Part shown: piece after piece, positions 27,219 through 35,776 of the stretch
How the letters are laid out: each line of letters starts with the position of its first letter
How positions within the stretch are numbered: position 1 is the first letter of the stretch
Source: Phycisphaeraceae bacterium
GTDB taxonomy: Bacteria; Planctomycetota; Phycisphaerae; Phycisphaerales; Phycisphaeraceae
Length of the DNA: 64,000 bases
Reading direction: 5' to 3'
Assembly: GCA_020851735.1 (NCBI GenBank)
Contig: JADZCD010000018.1
Location: 1 to 64,000 of the forward strand
Program-made: the position numbers and the translations under genes
The notes under the pieces: generated by a model
Database searches by the model: none
Seen by the model: the letters and a program-made list of their open reading frames with translations, nothing else
What the model was told of the DNA's origin: nothing

Positions 27219-28640
27219 TCAGTCCGCGACGGATTCCTCCACCACGCGCGGTTTCTGGATGGCGTACAGCACCAGGATGCCGGCCAGGAGTCCGCCGGCG
27301 ATCAGGAACGGGGTGAGGGGGCTTAGCGCTTGGAGCCAGCTTTGGCTGTCCGACCACGCCTGATGGGTGTTTTTCAGGCTGGCGACAGCGTTGTTGAGAA
27401 TCAGCCCGCCGCAGATCAATACGCCGCCGAGGGGGACGAAGGCGGGCACTTCAAATCCGCCGCGCGGTTCCTGGGGCTGCCGTTGCAGGCGCCAGAGCGA
27501 ACCGTTGACCACGATGAAGGCCAGCATCAGGAGCAGCGAGGTGGCGCTGGCCAGGGTCTTGACGTTGCCGGGCAGGGCCAGGGCCAGGGCGATTAAGAGC
27601 AGGATGCCGATGGCGCGGTGCGGGGTTTGGCGCTGCGGGTGAATTGTTCCCAGGAAGGCGGGCAGGAGTCCCTGGCGGGCCATGCCGTAGGCCAGACGCG
27701 AACCCATGATGAAATTCAGCAGGGCGGTGTTGGCCACGGCGAAAAGGGCGACGGCGGCGAAAACCCAGGAGGGGCACCAGGGGGCGGCGTGGTGGACGAC
27801 TTCCAGGAGCGGGCTGGGGGAGGAGGTTAATTCCGCCCGCGGCACGACGGACACGGCGGCGAGGCTCACGAGGATGTAGATGACTGTCACCAGGGACAGG
27901 GCGATGACCATGGCCAGGGGGAAGGTGCGGCGGGGATTTTTCACTTCTTCCGAGACGTTGAGCAGGTCTTCGAAGCCGATGAAGGCGAAGAAGGTGAGGA
28001 TGGAGGTTTGCAGCAAGAGGGCCAGGTCCAGATTGCCGGCGGGATTGGCGACGCTGGTGGGGTCCAGGTAGTTCACGGAGCCCAGGTAGGGCAGGCCCAC
28101 GGCGATGATCAGGAGCAGGCCGGCGGTTTCGACGACGGTGCAGACGTTGTTGAGTCCGGCTGATTCGCGGATGCCGCGGAAGTTGACCAAAGCCAGAAGG
28201 AGCAGGAATCCGCCGACGACGACGGCGGGGGGCAGCGAAGAGCCCAGGAAGGTCAGGCTGTAGTCGGCGAAAACTCGGCTGGCGGTGGCCATGGAGGTCA
28301 GGCCGGAGGCCATGATCGCCAGGCCGATCAGGTAGGTCAGCCAGGGTTTGGCCCAGGCGCGTTGGGTGACGAAGGCGGCCCCGGCGGCTTTGGGATAGCG
28401 TGATCCCAAGCTGGCGTAGGACAAGCCGGTTAAGCCGGCGGCCAGGAGACTGACGACAAACGCCAGCCAGAGCATGTGGCCCATCTGCCCGGCGGCTTTG
28501 CCCACCAGGCCATAGATTCCCGCACCGAGCATGTTGCCCACGCCGTAGATCGCCAACGTGGGCAGGCCCAGAGCGCGGCGAAGGCTGACCGAGGTGGGCG
28601 CGGATGGACCATTTTCCGGGGCGAGGTTGCCTTGGGTCAT
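27219..28640 (-). CDS. APC-superfamily amino acid permease
   Basis: 473 residues with about 12 hydrophobic helices. The consensus first helix is LPTLAIYGVGNMLGAGIYGLVGKAAG and the helix 6 region FFAFIGFEDLLNVSEEVKNPRR is typical of APC amino acid transporters. It probably imports amino acids or polyamines by proton or antiport coupling at the inner membrane; the substrate is unknown. It converges on thiC with a 15-bp gap and no evident terminator between them. Confidence 0.88.
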   Translation of the reverse strand: MTQGNLAPENGPSAPTSVSLRRALGLPTLAIYGVGNMLGAGIYGLVGKAAGQMGHMLWLAFVVSLLAAGLTGLSYASLGSRYPKAAGAAFVTQRAWAKPWLTYLIGLAIMASGLTSMATASRVFADYSLTFLGSSLPPAVVVGGFLLLLALVNFRGIRESAGLNNVCTVVETAGLLLIIAVGLPYLGSVNYLDPTSVANPAGNLDLALLLQTSILTFFAFIGFEDLLNVSEEVKNPRRTFPLAMVIALSLVTVIYILVSLAAVSVVPRAELTSSPSPLLEVVHHAAPWCPSWVFAAVALFAVANTALLNFIMGSRLAYGMARQGLLPAFLGTIHPQRQTPHRAIGILLLIALALALPGNVKTLASATSLLLMLAFIVVNGSLWRLQRQPQEPRGGFEVPAFVPLGGVLICGGLILNNAVASLKNTHQAWSDSQSWLQALSPLTPFLIAGGLLAGILVLYAIQKPRVVEESVAD

Positions 28641-28756
28641 GCTCGCATCCTAGCGTTGGAGGGGCTGAACTTCCCGCGGCGGCGGGACGTAGGGATTTGA
28701 GTGGCGCCACAGCGGTGGGGTTTAGGAGCCGTTTTTGGCTCCAAGGGAATAATCTC

Positions 28757-29425
28757 ATGACTATTTTGTATCTTTCGATGCTTGCGGGGCTGGCGTTGCT
28801 CGTTGGCTGCGCGGACGTGTCGAATCCCCAGCCGGCGGCTAAGGATTCGTCGGCCAAGCCACCGGCGGTGACGGCGCGGGCGGTGTTCGCGGGGGGGTGT
28901 TTCTGGTGTGTGGAGGCGGTATTTGAGGAGCTTGACGGGGTGATCGACGCGGTGAGCGGCTATGCGGGTGGGCCGGCGAATCTGGCGCATTATGATCGGG
29001 TTTCCAACGGCGACACGGGGCACGCCGAGGTGGTGATGATCATTTACGATCCAGCCAAGATCAGCTACGAAAAGCTGCTGGAAGTGCACTTTGCCACGCA
29101 TGATCCGACGACGCTCAATCGCCAGGGCAACGACGTGGGCCCGCAATATCGCTCGGCGATTTTTTACGCCAAGGAGCAGGAAAAGCAGGTGGCCGAGGCG
29201 TACATCCGCAAGCTCACGGAGGCGGGCGTGTATTCCCGGCCGATCGTCACGATGCTTGAGCCGTTGGACGGCTTCTACCCGGCTGAGACTTATCATCAGA
29301 ACTATGTCTGCGCCAATCCTCGCCAGAATTACGTGCAGGGAGTGGCGCTGCCGAAGGTGGATAAGGTTCGCCACCAATTTCCCGATTTACTGAAGGATCA
29401 ATCCCCGCTGGACGCGGCGAGATGA
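28757..29425 (+). CDS. msrA: Peptide methionine sulfoxide reductase MsrA, lipoprotein form
   Basis: 222 residues. A signal peptide with lipobox LLVGC (C18) predicts export and lipidation. The MsrA catalytic motif GGCFWC has the active cysteine at 48, followed by GYAGG and HAEVV and the C-terminal DGFYPAETYHQNY. It reduces methionine-S-sulfoxide in proteins, here outside the cytoplasm. Export means it needs an extracytoplasmic reductant. The ATG at 28757 follows AAGGGAA; it is divergent from the permease gene. Confidence 0.93.
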   Translation: MTILYLSMLAGLALLVGCADVSNPQPAAKDSSAKPPAVTARAVFAGGCFWCVEAVFEELDGVIDAVSGYAGGPANLAHYDRVSNGDTGHAEVVMIIYDPAKISYEKLLEVHFATHDPTTLNRQGNDVGPQYRSAIFYAKEQEKQVAEAYIRKLTEAGVYSRPIVTMLEPLDGFYPAETYHQNYVCANPRQNYVQGVALPKVDKVRHQFPDLLKDQSPLDAAR

Positions 29426-29514
29426 GAGGAGATCGCCGCGGGCAGGCGTGGGGGAGGCCGAGGGGCAACGGGGGGTAGGAGCAGGGCGTTTATCCACTTT
29501 ATCAGCGGACTTGC

Positions 29515-29541
29515 TTGCCTTTTTGAACCTGATGTTAAAAT
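29515..29541 (+). promoter_or_regulatory. Candidate sigma70-type promoter of mscL
   Basis: TTGCCT (29515-29520) and TAAAAT (29536-29541) with a 15-bp spacer, or TTGCTT at 29511 with 19 bp. It is about 60 bp upstream of the mscL start. The assignment rests only on hexamer similarity. Confidence 0.35.
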
Positions 29542-29599
29542 CACAGCACGCAATGTGCGGTGGGTGCAGGCATTTCTCTAGTGCAGAAGGAGGACAGGC

Positions 29600-29956
29600 A
29601 TGTCACTGATCCAGGAATTCAAGGAATTCGCCGTCAAGGGCAACGCGGTGGACATGGCGGTGGGCTTGATTGTCGGGGCGGCGTTCAACAAGATCGTCAC
29701 CTCGCTGGTCAACGACGTGATCATGCCTCCCTTGGGTGTAATGATCGGCGGTGTGGATTTTAAGAATTTGTCGGTGGTGCTTAAGCAAGCGGTGAAGGAA
29801 GACCTGACCCAGGGCATAGCGGCGGCGCCGGAAGTGACGCTGCGCTATGGCATGTTCATCAACACCTGCATCGACTTTCTGATTGTGTCGTTCACCATTT
29901 TCATGGTGATCAAGTTGATGAACAGGGTCGTGAAAGTCCGCAAGCCGGCGGCGTAA
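29600..29956 (+). CDS. mscL: Large-conductance mechanosensitive channel MscL
   Basis: 118 residues, close to the usual 130 or so. The N-terminal [37 protein letters not shown] is diagnostic (amphipathic helix plus pore-lining TM1). TM2 is near 88-108 ([18 protein letters not shown]). It opens under membrane tension to release solutes during hypo-osmotic shock. A strong AAGGAGGACAGGC site precedes the ATG. Confidence 0.97.
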   Translation: MSLIQEFKEFAVKGNAVDMAVGLIVGAAFNKIVTSLVNDVIMPPLGVMIGGVDFKNLSVVLKQAVKEDLTQGIAAAPEVTLRYGMFINTCIDFLIVSFTIFMVIKLMNRVVKVRKPAA

Positions 29957-30034
29957 AGGCCCAGAAACAGACCGCGCGAAGAAGACACGCCTCCCTATGC
30001 CCCCTCGGCGGATGTTCGGGCGGGAGGGGCGGGG

Positions 30035-30841
30035 TTATTGATTGGCTTTGTCTTTGTAGTAATCCATGAACAGGCGGGCGACTTCGACGCCGATCCGATC
30101 CGCCAGATTGCGGGTGAGGGTGGTGACTTGGCCCTGCACGCCGGGCCGCTGAGTCTGGGGGGAGACGGTGGCGTTAATGGGCCAGCCTTTTTCCGTCAGC
30201 ATGGGATCGAGCAGGGCCTGCTGATTGATTTTGGCGCTTTCGGGCAGATCGGCCGGCGGGGTGGGGGGAGGTGGACTGGCGGGAGTATTACCGGAGGTAT
30301 TTGTGGGTGTGCTTCCGGGGGCGGGGAAGAGGCGTTTGCCGGTGGCGGTATCGATGACTTTGACGCGGGCCTGGGCGGTGGGGCGGTAGATGCCCGGTTC
30401 CGACTGCATCTGGACGGAGTCGATGTAGACGTAGATGACGGTGGCGGCGTCCAGTTTTTTGCCGACCTGGTCGATGGGCATGCGGGCGTAGGCGGGCCCG
30501 AGGTCGGCGATCATGGCGGTGAGTTTTTCCTGGGCCACGAAGCGCTCGGCCAAGAGTGTTTCCTTTTCAATCAGGTCAAACGCGACGCGGTTGGCGGCCG
30601 CGGCTGGGGCGGAGGGGTCGCCAAGAAGTTTTTTGGGGTCGTCGACCAAGACCAGGGTTTTCTGGTCCGGCAGGCGATAACGGGCTTTGACTTTTTCCTT
30701 AGCCACGCCGCTGGCGAGCACGCCGGCGGCGACACAACCGCCCAGGCTCAGGCCGACAGCCAGGTACAGGGCTACGACGTAGAGGCGCCCGGTCGGCGAC
30801 AGCGGCCGGCGGGGGGATAAGAACGAAGCGGTGGTATTCAC
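30035..30841 (-). CDS. Hypothetical lipoprotein
   Basis: 268 residues with a lipobox ending at LGGC (about residue 36). Residues about 190-205 are a Pro/Ser/Thr linker (APGSTPTNTSGNTPASPPPP) encoded partly by CTTCCGGGGG repeat DNA near 30310. The rest has alternating beta/alpha character (TVIYVYIDSVQ, ARVKVIDTATGKRLFP) similar to periplasmic beta-domain lipoproteins, but no family is recognised. It starts with GTG at 30841, overlapping the stop of the preceding gene (GTGA). It may work with that lipoprotein, since both end in a similar D-R-hydrophobic helix with FYD/MDYY. Confidence 0.6.
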   Translation of the reverse strand: MNTTASFLSPRRPLSPTGRLYVVALYLAVGLSLGGCVAAGVLASGVAKEKVKARYRLPDQKTLVLVDDPKKLLGDPSAPAAAANRVAFDLIEKETLLAERFVAQEKLTAMIADLGPAYARMPIDQVGKKLDAATVIYVYIDSVQMQSEPGIYRPTAQARVKVIDTATGKRLFPAPGSTPTNTSGNTPASPPPPTPPADLPESAKINQQALLDPMLTEKGWPINATVSPQTQRPGVQGQVTTLTRNLADRIGVEVARLFMDYYKDKANQ

Positions 30842-31503
30842 TTGCCCATGACCTCATGATCGTAAAAAAGTCCGCCGACCTGTTCGGCCAAGGCGCGGCT
30901 CAGGCCGGTGTCCATGATCTGGGGCTCGACGTTGGCCATGCCGGGGCTACGACCGCCGGCGGGGAAAAAGGCGCGCACCTGGGTCTGGTAGACCGGCCGT
31001 TCGACATCTTCAGCGTCCGCGGCCGCCACCGACACGTTCGCCAGGCTGTAGCCGCGCCACATGAACGAATTGTCCGCGTCGCGCAGGCGGTATTCCACCA
31101 GTTCGATGACGATCAGGCGCTCGACCTGCAGGCGTGCGAGCAGATCGCGGAAGGGCGTGACGCTCCAATAGGGGTTGCGTTCGGAAAACTCGGCCAGCTG
31201 TTTGGGATCGGCCAGGCGAATGCCCGTCACGTGGGCCTGCAGGTCGGCGGAGATCTGCTTGGCGACCAGCTCGGGGGCGTTGGGGGAATAGAGGAGGGTG
31301 ACGTCGTTGGCCGAGACGAGCACACCGACGGAGTGTCCCTCCAGGCCGCGATATTCAGCGGCGACTTTGTAGACTTTTTTGCGTTCGCCGAACCCGCCCT
31401 GGGGCGAGTCGGAATCGACGCTGCAGGCGGTCAGCGCGGCGATGGCCAGCAGGAGGGGATAGAGCCACGGGCGATAGGTTGGGTTGTTGACTTGCATGCG
31501 CAT
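30838..31503 (-). CDS. Hypothetical lipoprotein, partner of the downstream gene
   Basis: 221 residues with a lipobox LTAC (about residue 27). After it, alternating beta/alpha segments (HSVGVLVSANDVTLLYSPNAP, VERLIVIELVEYRL) recall the TolB-N or LpoB-like small domains of envelope lipoproteins; this is only a resemblance. Translational coupling to the next lipoprotein by a 4-base overlap and 21 bp spacing after the DUF2752 gene suggest a three-gene operon. Confidence 0.65.
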   Translation of the reverse strand: MRMQVNNPTYRPWLYPLLLAIAALTACSVDSDSPQGGFGERKKVYKVAAEYRGLEGHSVGVLVSANDVTLLYSPNAPELVAKQISADLQAHVTGIRLADPKQLAEFSERNPYWSVTPFRDLLARLQVERLIVIELVEYRLRDADNSFMWRGYSLANVSVAAADAEDVERPVYQTQVRAFFPAGGRSPGMANVEPQIMDTGLSRALAEQVGGLFYDHEVMGK

Positions 31504-31524
31504 TTTTCCGGGCCTCCGAGCACC

Positions 31525-31986
31525 TTATGATCCGAGCATGACCTTATATCCCCACGCCAGCAGCACGATCATAACGATGATCCACAACGTTGCCGGTCTT
31601 AGGGCTGCCCCCAGGAGGGGTTTTAGGCTTATGCCGGTGACCAGGGCATAGGCGCTAAGCAAGGCGGCGGCGGCCAGGGCGACGGTCAGCAGGGCCCCGG
31701 CAGGCTGGACGATCAGGGCTTCGATGAGTCGGCCGTGGGCGGCCAGGGCGGCGGCGGTGGTCACGCCGCAGGTGGGGCAGGGGTAGCCATACGTCGTCGG
31801 CCAGGGGCAGGGCGGCAGGCCCAGCTGGGTGTGGGTGCCCATGCCCGAGGGGTCTGGCTGCAGGCGGGCGGCCGGCACCAGGAGCCCAAGGGTAAAGGCC
31901 AGGATCAACAAGGCCAGGGCCCGATTCCAAGCCCGGGTGGGGAGGGTTTGGGGCGGGCTGGGGAGGTTGGAAATAGTTTCCACCAT
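31525..31986 (-). CDS. DUF2752 membrane protein
   Basis: 153 residues, three predicted TM helices (about 22-40, 95-118, 128-148). The DUF2752 signature is PCPTCGVTTAAALAAHGR between TM1 and TM2, where the CPxCG motif usually lies. The family is common in Bacteroidetes and planctomycetes; its function is unknown. TAGGGATTC precedes the ATG. It is the first gene of a small operon with two lipoproteins and is divergent from pssA. Confidence 0.85.
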   Translation of the reverse strand: MVETISNLPSPPQTLPTRAWNRALALLILAFTLGLLVPAARLQPDPSGMGTHTQLGLPPCPWPTTYGYPCPTCGVTTAAALAAHGRLIEALIVQPAGALLTVALAAAALLSAYALVTGISLKPLLGAALRPATLWIIVMIVLLAWGYKVMLGS

Positions 31987-32046
31987 AAGAATCCCTAGCC
32001 TACGGCCGGTTGGGGATCATGGCAAAACGTTTAGAATGGTCAGCTT

Positions 32047-32949
32047 ATGAATCGCCCTCACCTATCTCCGACCGGTCCGGCCGAAGCGCCGGGCAAGCTG
32101 CCGGGGCCGTTGCGCCGCTCGGTGGCGATTGTGCCGACGCTATGCACGCTGGGCAATGCTCTGTGCGGATTTCTGGCGGTTTTCTTAGCCAGCCGCGGGC
32201 CGCAGGTCGACCTGCCGCTGGGGCTGAGCGCGCTGACGATCGCTTCGATCTTTATTTTTCTGGGGATGCTTTTTGACGGGTTTGACGGTCAGATCGCCCG
32301 CTTGACCCGCTCGACGAGCGACTTGGGCGAGCAGTTGGACTCGATGGCGGACATGGTGACCTTCGGCGTGGCGCCGGCATTTATCGCGGTGCAGCTGGCC
32401 GGCGTGCAGAGCCCGTTTTTGTCGCTGCGTGGGGATCGTTATTTCGATCGTGCGGCGTTGATCATCGCGTGCATTTATGTGGCGTGTGCGGCCCTGCGGC
32501 TGGCGCGGTTCAACGTGGAGGCCAATCAACACCAGGCCCAGGCTCACGCGCATGCTTACTTCAGCGGGTTGCCCTCGCCGGGGGCGGCCGGGACGGTGGC
32601 GGGGCTGGTGATGCTGCACCAGCACCTTCTGGACGCCATCGGCCCGCTGTGGGTGCTGAAGACTTCGGCGGTGGGCATTCTGGCGGTCATGATCCTGGTG
32701 GCGTGGGCGATGGTCAGCCGCTTGCCGTATGTGCACGTGCCCAACCGATATTTGCGCGGCAAGGCGCCGTTCGGCTACTTTGTGATGGCGGTGGTGGTGA
32801 TTCTGCTGCTGCTGATCGCCCCGCAATGGTCGATTGCCATGGGCTTTACGGCCTATGCGCTTTCGGCGCCGGTCATGCTGCTGCCGGTGCTGCGGCACTG
32901 GGTGCCGCCGCGGGCGGAACGGAGTGGGGAAGTGGAGATCGGGGAATAA
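32047..32949 (+). CDS. pssA: CDP-diacylglycerol-serine O-phosphatidyltransferase
   Basis: 300 residues with about 8 membrane segments. The CDP-alcohol phosphotransferase motif is DGFDGQIARLTRSTSDLGEQLDSMADMVTFG, i.e. DGx2ARx8Gx3Dx3D in a family variant. This type makes phosphatidylserine, the precursor of phosphatidylethanolamine. No psd (decarboxylase) is adjacent; the N-terminus begins with a short soluble segment. Confidence 0.88.
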   Translation: MNRPHLSPTGPAEAPGKLPGPLRRSVAIVPTLCTLGNALCGFLAVFLASRGPQVDLPLGLSALTIASIFIFLGMLFDGFDGQIARLTRSTSDLGEQLDSMADMVTFGVAPAFIAVQLAGVQSPFLSLRGDRYFDRAALIIACIYVACAALRLARFNVEANQHQAQAHAHAYFSGLPSPGAAGTVAGLVMLHQHLLDAIGPLWVLKTSAVGILAVMILVAWAMVSRLPYVHVPNRYLRGKAPFGYFVMAVVVILLLLIAPQWSIAMGFTAYALSAPVMLLPVLRHWVPPRAERSGEVEIGE

Positions 32950-32999
32950 GGGCAGCAGCTTCAGCGGGTCGGGGTGGGCTTGAGCCACGGCTAACCCGT

Positions 33000-33112
33000 C
33001 CCAGGCCGGGGACGGCCTGGGCTTTTGCGAACCATGCGGAAGTATCAGGGGGATGCCGCGATTCTGAATCCTAACTCGCAACTCCTAAATCCTAAATCCT
33101 AAATCCTAACTA
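33000..33112. repeat. REP-like hairpin and AAATCCT heptamers
   Basis: The CCCAGGCC..GGCCTGGG hairpin (33000-33021) is followed by a heptamer array AATCCTA/AACTCCT (33064-33112) that ends at the ptsH stop. It fills the convergent gap between pssA and ptsH. Confidence 0.7.
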
Positions 33113-33427
33113 GTCCTCGTCGAACTTGCGGTCCACCAGTTCCTTGAGCTTGACGACGGCGGCGTCGGCGTCGGGGCCATGGGCTTCGATTCGCAGCTGC
33201 GTGCCTTTGGTGGCTGCCAGCATCATCACCTGCATGATGCTCTTGCCATCCACCACCTGATTGCCCTTGTGGACGCGTACGGAGCAGGCAAAGCCGTTGG
33301 CGGTGTCCACGAAAGACATTGCCGGCCGGGCGTGCAGGCCCAGCCGGTTACTGATCGTGACTTGCACACAGGCTTTTTCGCTTGTCCCGCTCACGTGGTC
33401 CTTTGCTCCGACCGGTGTATGGTCCAT
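33110..33427 (-). CDS. ptsH: Phosphocarrier protein HPr
   Basis: 105 residues; it has an N-terminal extension of about 18 residues compared with usual HPr (85-90). The active-site motif GLHARPA (His32) is phosphorylated by enzyme I, and GKSIMQVMMLAA (Ser63) is the equivalent of the regulatory serine. It receives phosphate from PEP via EI and passes it to EIIA proteins. Enzyme I is not visible in the window. The bases just upstream of the ATG are a CTTCCGGGGCG repeat unit that may supply the GGGG of the ribosome-binding site. Confidence 0.93.
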   Translation of the reverse strand: MDHTPVGAKDHVSGTSEKACVQVTISNRLGLHARPAMSFVDTANGFACSVRVHKGNQVVDGKSIMQVMMLAATKGTQLRIEAHGPDADAAVVKLKELVDRKFDED

Positions 33428-33643
33428 GAATCAACGCCCCGGAAGTCATGCGCCCCGGAAGTTATACCAACCGTACCCGTGATCCTTGGGATTTCCCTGA
33501 AAATGTCTTAGGGAGTTTCCCGTGCCGTTTTTCCGCGTCCAAGCCGGGGACCGGGATCGGATCCCTGGTTCGCCCCGTGATGCTCCTGGCCTGCGCCAGG
33601 GGATTGCCTCTCCTGCGCCTTGGCCGGGATACCGCCGGGGGGG

Positions 33644-34117
33644 TCACACTTGCTGGGCGTCGGCTTCCTCGATCAGGTCCAGAATCTGCTTGGTGGTGGT
33701 CGCCTGGCGGAGGAATCGTCGGAAGGTGTCCTGCTGCAGGTGGGAAAAGATATTTTCCATGGCCTGCAGATGCTCATCGGGCTTGTCCACCGGGGAGAGC
33801 AGGAGGAACACGCTATAGACCGGCGACTTGTCGAGGGCGTTAAAGTCCAGCCCCTTCTGGCTCACGCCGATGGCGGCGGCCATTTTTTTGATTTTTTCGT
33901 GCTTGACGTGCGGCACGGCCACGCCTTTGCCGAAGCCCGTCGAGCCCTTGCGTTCCCGATCCACGATCATGTTGATCAGGTCCTGGCGCAGGGTTTTGGG
34001 AATGCAGCCGGCTTTGACCAGGCCGTCCACGAGTTCCTCGATGGCTCCGTCCCGATCGGCGCTCTTTAATTGGGCCACCACCGCGTCCGCCGCCACGTAA
34101 TCACGAAGTTTAATCAT
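33644..34117 (-). CDS. ptsN: PTS EIIA component of the fructose/nitrogen type (PtsN-like)
   Basis: 157 residues, EIIA-fructose/Ntr fold. The active-site motif GFGKGVAVPHVKH has the phosphorylated His at about 70. A C-terminal LRQATTTKQILDLIEEAD helix is also typical. No membrane EIIB/EIIC follows, so a regulatory nitrogen-PTS role is favoured. It lies between hpf and ptsH, echoing the hpf-ptsN arrangement of Proteobacteria, though rpoN is absent here. Confidence 0.9.
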   Translation of the reverse strand: MIKLRDYVAADAVVAQLKSADRDGAIEELVDGLVKAGCIPKTLRQDLINMIVDRERKGSTGFGKGVAVPHVKHEKIKKMAAAIGVSQKGLDFNALDKSPVYSVFLLLSPVDKPDEHLQAMENIFSHLQQDTFRRFLRQATTTKQILDLIEEADAQQV

Positions 34118-34239
34118 GCCTTTACCCTGTTTACCTTCTGGCTCCGGCTGCCGAAATTAGGGGAAGCTGGGCCATCATGCTTTGTCCTGCCGGGCGTGTT
34201 TTTTTTATCTGTCCCGGCGGGGGTCTTGGTTAGCTCTTC

Positions 34240-34545
34240 TTATTTCTTATTATGTTTGCGGTTCCGCAGGCGATCCTTGTGATCGGTCAATTGCCTTTCG
34301 AGCTTGTCCACGGTCGCGTCAATGCAGGCGTATAAATCGGTTCCCGATTCCTTGGCGATGAATGGATCATGCCGGTCGGCCTGGACTCTGACTTCCACCA
34401 TGAACTGATGCTCGTTTTTTTCCGCCACCACCTGCACGGCCTGCAGGCGGTCGTAATAGCGGGGCAATTTGGCCATTTTTCCCGCGGCATATTCGCGGAT
34501 CGGTTCGGTGATTTCCAGGTGGCGACCGGATATGGTGACTTCCAT
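34240..34545 (-). CDS. hpf: Ribosome hibernation-promoting factor HPF
   Basis: 101 residues, short HPF/RaiA form. It begins MEVTISGRHLEITEPIREYA and has the typical AEKNEHQFMVEVRVQAD and DLYACIDATVDKLERQL segments; the last is the conserved acidic helix. It binds 30S subunits to inactivate ribosomes in stationary phase. The start at 34545 has a perfect AAGGAGGG site; an upstream ATG at 34575 lies inside the DUF502 gene. The C-terminus ends in a Lys/Arg-rich tail. Confidence 0.93.
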   Translation of the reverse strand: MEVTISGRHLEITEPIREYAAGKMAKLPRYYDRLQAVQVVAEKNEHQFMVEVRVQADRHDPFIAKESGTDLYACIDATVDKLERQLTDHKDRLRNRKHNKK

Positions 34546-34564
34546 CAAAGCCCTCCTTGGTAGT

Positions 34565-35506
34565 TCAGCGGGCATCCCGGGGGGATTGACCGTCGGGCCC
34601 GGGGGTCGAGCTGACGGCGGCGGCTTGAAGCTGGCCAGCTTTGGTTCTGACCTGGCTGGGCGGCATCACGACGCCGCCGCTGATGATAAACCGCAGCGCC
34701 TCTTCGATTGTGATGGGTAATTCTAACGTATCTTTGACCGGCACGGTGACCACGTATCCGGTAAAGGGGGTGGGGGAACTAGGCAGGAAAACGGAAATGC
34801 ATGGCTCCCCCGTGGCATCCACGATTTTGGCCATGCCGTCGCCGGTGGCCAGCGCCACCGACCAGACGCCCATGCGCGGGTATTGCACGGCCAGCACCCG
34901 GTTAAAACGCAGCTGTTTGTTCTCGCCGACGAAGAAGTCCGTCACCTGCTTGATGGCGGGGTAAACCCGGCCCAGGAGCGGGATGCGGGCGAAGAACTGT
35001 TCGCCGCGGTGATACAGTTGCCGGCCGATGAAACTGCCCAGCAGCGCGCCGACGACGTAGATGAGGATGATGGCGACGACCAGGCCGACCAGATCCAGCA
35101 CCGCCCAGGCGCCGACGCCCACCGACCGCCACCAGCGTTCCAGGGCCAGTTTGCGGGCCAGGGGTTTGATCCATTGGCGCAGCGCTGCGCGTTCGTTGGC
35201 TTGGGTCCAGACGTATTCGCCGTTCCGCAATTCTTCCTTATGGGCCTGCCACAAGGCTCGTTGGCGGGCGGTGAGACTCTGCTCAGCTAAAAGAAAATCC
35301 TCTTCCGTGGCCTCCGGCCAGGGGCTGACGGCCACCACGAGGCTGCGGACGCCGGCGTTGAGGGGAGCGGCGATGGACCCGTCGATGAAGTTGTAGACGG
35401 CCAGCAAAAGCCAGAACGACAGCACCGTCGGAAGCACGATGGCCAAACCACGCCAAAACAAATGGCGAAAATTGGACATGATGGTGCGGGAGGAAGGATC
35501 AGCCAT
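34565..35506 (-). CDS. DUF502 family membrane protein
   Basis: 313 residues. TM1 lies at about 15-40 (GLAIVLPTVLSFWLLLAVYNF) and a second TM at about 130-155 (LVGLVVAIILIYVVGALLGSFIG). Then come the family motifs RIPLLGRVYPAIKQVTDFF and ISVFLPSSPTPFTGYVVTVPV with LPITIEEALRFIISGGVV. The family is conserved but has no firm function. Compared with most members it has an extra segment of about 90 residues between TM1 and TM2. It is cotranscribed with hpf (19-bp gap). An internal ATG at 35479 is a possible start. Confidence 0.85.
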   Translation of the reverse strand: MADPSSRTIMSNFRHLFWRGLAIVLPTVLSFWLLLAVYNFIDGSIAAPLNAGVRSLVVAVSPWPEATEEDFLLAEQSLTARQRALWQAHKEELRNGEYVWTQANERAALRQWIKPLARKLALERWWRSVGVGAWAVLDLVGLVVAIILIYVVGALLGSFIGRQLYHRGEQFFARIPLLGRVYPAIKQVTDFFVGENKQLRFNRVLAVQYPRMGVWSVALATGDGMAKIVDATGEPCISVFLPSSPTPFTGYVVTVPVKDTLELPITIEEALRFIISGGVVMPPSQVRTKAGQLQAAAVSSTPGPDGQSPRDAR

Positions 35507-35776
35507 GCCGCCACTCGTTCCAGGTCAGGGGCACGACTCCTTGTCTGCGGCTGCCAAAGCGTTTACGTATGCCCTGAGATCTTACAATAGCCGCCAGCAT
35601 AGAGTCAGCCTCGGGCATCGTCAAAAAAAGGCTTCGGCCACGGCGAGGAGTTTGTTTTGACTACTTGCTGACCAGGGCTGCTTTATTACGCTTGATGGGC
35701 CTGGACGATAAGATCGCTGTCCTTGATTTTTCACGCTTTGACCTGGGTCGGTAGTTCAATCTTAAGGATGATCGCC

